Of a stretch of 11,450 bases of DNA, positions 9,129-11,450 are shown piece after piece (within the stretch, counting starts at the first letter, position 1; every line of letters starts with the position of its first letter). The position numbers were made by a program, and so were the translations under genes. A model generated the notes under the pieces. It was not told the origin of the DNA and ran no database searches. It worked only from the letters and a program-made list of their open reading frames with translations. The stretch is from Physocladia obscura (taxonomy: Eukaryota > Chytridiomycota > Chytridiomycetes > Chytridiales > Chytriomycetaceae): positions 1 through 11,450 of the forward strand of contig JADGJH010001188.1 in assembly GCA_027596945.1 (NCBI GenBank), read 5' to 3'.

Positions 9129-9469
9129 AAGTTTTCCTATTCCTTTCGTCGTACATCTCCTTATTTATTATATAAAAAAGGGGTATTTCTTGTTTTCAGT
9201 TTGAAAGAAAGATGCCATTACGTACAACTTCACCCCATCGCCGCGCCCCACACTCTTCCCTCACGGGAAAGTACACTACTGATTTCAAATTGTCACTCTC
9301 TCCACTGCGGCATCTAATAAAAATACCCATATGTGATTGTTTGTGCGATTGACCAATCAGATTGGAAGAAAAAACGCAACACGTTTCGTTTTCCTAAAAA
9401 AACCGATTTTCCATGAAATTCGACGTCTTTTACAAAAAAACTATTTTCTTATCCTATATTATAATCAAA
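9129..9469. other. Intergenic region after the ABCC gene
   Basis: No gene is visible. A TATATAAAAAAGGGG stretch at about 9169-9183 is a possible transcript-end region of the ABCC gene, although no exact AATAAA was seen near its stop. A GC-rich patch around 9230-9270 is followed by more AT-rich sequence leading into the next gene. Confidence 0.4.
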
Positions 9470-10129
9470 ATGAAGTGTGTTGTTCCATCCACAAGCGTCA
9501 GATCCAAATTCCTCAAATCACTTCCAATGGGAACCGTCTACAAAGATCCACGAAACAACCACATCTATAAAATGGATGAAAAAAAGATTAATTCTACTCT
9601 TTCAAAGGTTGGTGTTCTTTACTTTGGGTCGGAGGAAGCTATAACAATTGATGTACCCGAGAAGCATTTGAAGCTCGAGAATCCTGTTCGATTCAATATC
9701 AACCAATCACTCAAGGAAAGAATCAATGAACTCGAACAAACCATAAAGAGCTTGAAGAGTGAGTCTTTTTCCGATGAATCCAAACAGCCATTGCGATCAA
9801 ACGAGACTGATGTCAAGAAAACTCCCACCAATTTCGATGAAATAATCAAGTTGATGGAAGGACGCGAACGTTTCGAAACTGACAGAGAGGCATTTGAGAT
9901 TGAGCCCAAAGCAAGACTGATGCTGTATTCAAAGAAAGCAGAGGGTCTAGATCACATCAAGATTCTTTCGAGGCTGCGACAAGAGTTGTGGATTGATACA
10001 AATGTGGTTGATGAACTCACTCGGAACCAGCCAGCCATCCAAAAGAGACTCTTGAAGCATCTTCAATCAGAGGCTGTTAATAGCCGGGTTGTTTCTTTCA
10101 AGAGAAGAAAGAGTCCTTTGTTGAAGTGA
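9470..10129 (+). CDS. Coiled-coil, basic-tailed protein of unknown function (219 residues)
   Basis: I do not recognise the family. The chosen ATG at 9470 has a good eukaryotic context (ATCAAAATGA). An in-frame ATG at 9413 would add 19 mostly hydrophobic residues from AT-rich leader-like sequence and is less likely. Residues 1-75 look globular, with a GTVYKDPRNNHIYKM stretch. Residues 76-98 form a short coiled coil. Residues 120-145 are rich in Glu and Arg, and residues 158-200 form amphipathic helices (HIKILSRLRQELWIDTNVVD). The tail SFKRRKSPLLK resembles a nuclear localisation signal. It could be a nuclear accessory protein, but that is inference. It ends in TGA only 4 bases from the convergent RING gene, which shows that TGA acts as a stop in this region. 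Confidence 0.6.
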   Translation: MKCVVPSTSVRSKFLKSLPMGTVYKDPRNNHIYKMDEKKINSTLSKVGVLYFGSEEAITIDVPEKHLKLENPVRFNINQSLKERINELEQTIKSLKSESFSDESKQPLRSNETDVKKTPTNFDEIIKLMEGRERFETDREAFEIEPKARLMLYSKKAEGLDHIKILSRLRQELWIDTNVVDELTRNQPAIQKRLLKHLQSEAVNSRVVSFKRRKSPLLK

Positions 10130-10133
10130 CATA

Positions 10134-10870
10134 TCACTCATCTTCTGTGGCATTGTTGCCATAGACATGATTCAAGAAATCATTAATGATATGTCGTCCA
10201 TTCTCTAGCATCTGTACCGTCACGTTGCCATCAGTATCTAAATCCTTCCATTTCAAGTCTCGCAAGTTTGTCTGGCATTTATGATGAACAGTCTTCACAG
10301 AAATCGTGTCATCTGATGATCTCTTTGATGTAGTCACGATCACAATGTTGGTCACGGTTGCTGATAATGGACACATTAACCAGCTTGACTGGTCTTTCTT
10401 TATTAATACGACTCCAGTGTCAACAATCATAACTGTTTCCTTATCAATTCCTTCTAAATCAAGAACATGTCCGTTTGACATGACTTCATCATCGTGTTTG
10501 ATGACATGCGCAGAGCACTTTCGATGAAAATGTGATTGAATAGATGAAATGGATATCATTTTATCACAGAACGGACACTTGACTTTCGCATACTGGCAAT
10601 CTTCAAGATGATCATTTATATTCCATTTTAATACTTTCACCTTACAATTCTTGTTGGGACACGATTCTATGAACGGTTCAAGTTTTATCTCAAGCTGTTT
10701 GTTTTACACAGTGGGCATACGTTTCTAATTTGATGAATACATTTACTACACACAAAGTGGCTTCCGCCATTTGAACACTGAATCATTGGTAAGTTTAACT
10801 TTTCAAGGCAAACACAGCATGTCAAATCTGATTGCTTTATTTCTATTAAATAACTGATCACCACTTCCAT
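10134..10870 (-). pseudogene. SIAH/SINA-like RING E3 ubiquitin ligase, split by a one-base frameshift
   Basis: The intact form would be an E3 ligase that recruits an E2 through its RING and binds substrates through zinc fingers. From ATG 10870 (or an in-frame ATG at 10966, adding 32 residues) a C3HC4 RING is read: C18-x2-C21-x10-C32-x5-H38-x2-C41-x2-C44-x7-C52-x2-C55. The frame then stops at TAA 10685-10687. The -1 frame is open across the junction and continues with a Cys/His pattern of SIAH-type fingers (CPNKNC, then HLEDC, CPFC, HFHRKC), followed by about 120 residues up to TGA 10134-10136. The second frame has no ATG near its beginning, so one protein has been split. A missing A in the AAAA run just after the last RING cysteine would explain it. 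No canonical slippery heptamer is present. It may be a true mutation or an assembly error. The C-terminal part only weakly resembles the SIAH substrate-binding domain. Confidence 0.72.
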
Positions 10871-10919
10871 TTTATTGTTTTTTTTTAATAATAAGCAATA
10901 AAATAGATTTTCGTAATTT

Positions 10920-10984
10920 GATTTTTTACAGCAACTGTAAATTTTGAGCCAATCAAATGGCTTCATTTTTTACATCAATATAAA
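10920..10984. repeat. Imperfect direct repeat at the HNH/RING gene junction
   Basis: Read on the minus strand, TCAAAATTTA followed within a few bases by TGTAAAAAAT occurs twice, roughly 10990-10962 and 10947-10920. The copies are about 27 bases long, with one gap and a few mismatches. The first copy contains the HNH stop codon. The second lies within the possible 5' extension of the RING gene. This suggests a small duplication created the junction. Confidence 0.55.
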
Positions 10985-11281
10985 TTTTGAACCCAATTCG
11001 TTATTCTCCTTTCTTGAAATCAATCGCAAGTTCCAATAAGCATTGATATTCTCAAAGTCTTCATCTGTGATGTGATCAGATCTGGCTCGGATATGATCAA
11101 TCTCATAGCCTTTCGGTACTGTACCATCTCGAATGCCCAAGTGGTCCAGCAACTCTTGTCTCTTCAAGAATGTGTGCTTCAAACTATATTCATCTGAACA
11201 TCCTTTCCGAACAATATAGTTAATAACTCGTACGGCCTCAACTCGCTTCTTTCGTAATTCATCCTTGAGTTGACGCTTCAT
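10970..11281 (-). CDS. HNH-endonuclease-like protein, start uncertain or truncated by the repeat
   Basis: This is a probable small nuclease with a beta-beta-alpha-metal fold. From the first ATG at 11281 it has 103 residues: a highly basic helical N-terminus, then GYEIDHI with D62-H63, a middle WNLRLIS with N84, and KENNELGSK with N93/N94. That gives the H-N-N order of HNH nucleases. The zinc-binding CxxC pairs of many HNH proteins are absent. The same frame is open for 31 more codons upstream, to 11374, where it reaches a TAA at the inner edge of the right terminal repeat. Those codons look protein-like but contain no Met, so the 5' end may be truncated by the repeat or depend on another exon. 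The stop TAA is 3 bases before the upstream alternative ATG of the RING gene, on the same strand. HNH assignment is moderate. Confidence 0.6.
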   Translation of the reverse strand: MKRQLKDELRKKRVEAVRVINYIVRKGCSDEYSLKHTFLKRQELLDHLGIRDGTVPKGYEIDHIRARSDHITDEDFENINAYWNLRLISRKENNELGSKFILM

Positions 11282-11373
11282 CTTTAACTTTATCTTTAGC
11301 TTGTCATAGTCAATATCCACTTCTTCTGGGTGTTTTATTCCATCATCAACAACATTAATGAATTCCTTCTTTG

Positions 11374-11450
11374 TTTACTATTTCTTACCCCCTATCAATA
11401 AAAATTTCATTACTCCATATAAAAAATGATATGAATGAAAATAAAATATA
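11374..11450 (-). repeat. Right terminal inverted repeat, 77 bases exact
   Basis: This is the exact reverse complement of 1-77. The HNH-like open frame begins immediately inside it. As at the left end, the window stops with the repeat, so neither the outer boundary nor a target-site duplication can be seen. Confidence 0.95.

Noticed and set aside
9950..10129. Resemblance of the coiled-coil protein's C-terminus to TFIIS-N/LEDGF integrase-binding helical bundles
   Set aside because: Only a general pattern of amphipathic helices is shared; no diagnostic residues could be matched by eye, so no functional link to the integrase is claimed.
10685..10705. Programmed -1 ribosomal frameshift in the RING gene
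   Set aside because: No canonical slippery heptamer is in the zero frame at the junction and no strong downstream stem was seen; a one-base loss in an A run is simpler.
1..11450. An intact Polinton/Maverick or a virus-like linear genome
   Set aside because: Apart from the integrase and terminal repeats no DNA polymerase B, packaging ATPase, protease or capsid gene was found on either strand, and the large central genes are spliced host-type genes.

Overview
The window looks like nuclear DNA of a eukaryote, most probably a fungus and perhaps an early-diverging one. Its genes carry 47-60 base GT-AG introns, most with CTAA-type branch points. It encodes a fungal-style secreted peptide, a two-finger zinc protein and a complete short ABCC transporter. 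No sequence database was consulted, so the lineage is inferred.

Layout. The first 77 bases are the exact reverse complement of the last 77 (1-77 and 11374-11450). Just inside the left repeat is a Maverick/Polinton-type retroviral-like integrase (440-1744, +) whose only interruptions are three in-frame TGA codons. After an AT-rich stretch comes a spliced, apparently frameshifted gene of unknown function (about 2416-2916, +). A GC-richer core follows: a C2H2 zinc-finger protein (3564-4064, +), a 63-residue secreted cysteine-rich peptide (4500-4738, -) that emerges only after splicing, and, divergent from it, a six-exon, 1301-residue ABCC transporter (4962-9128, +). On the right are a 219-residue coiled-coil/basic protein (9470-10129, +), a convergent SIAH-like RING/zinc-finger ubiquitin ligase split by a frameshift (10134-10870, -), and an HNH-nuclease-like protein whose open frame starts at the right terminal repeat (10970-11281, -).

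Interpretation. The integrase beside one terminal repeat and the HNH-like gene beside the other suggest an integrase-type DNA element, or the inner ends of two, enclosing ordinary-looking spliced host genes. No DNA polymerase B, packaging ATPase, protease or capsid gene was seen, so this is not an intact Polinton. The repeat length equals a common short-read assembler k-mer (77), so the window is probably a whole contig and the true inverted repeat may extend beyond it. The most novel items are the intron-containing cysteine-rich secreted peptide sharing a 223-base promoter region with an ABC exporter, and the TGA-only decay or recoding of the integrase.
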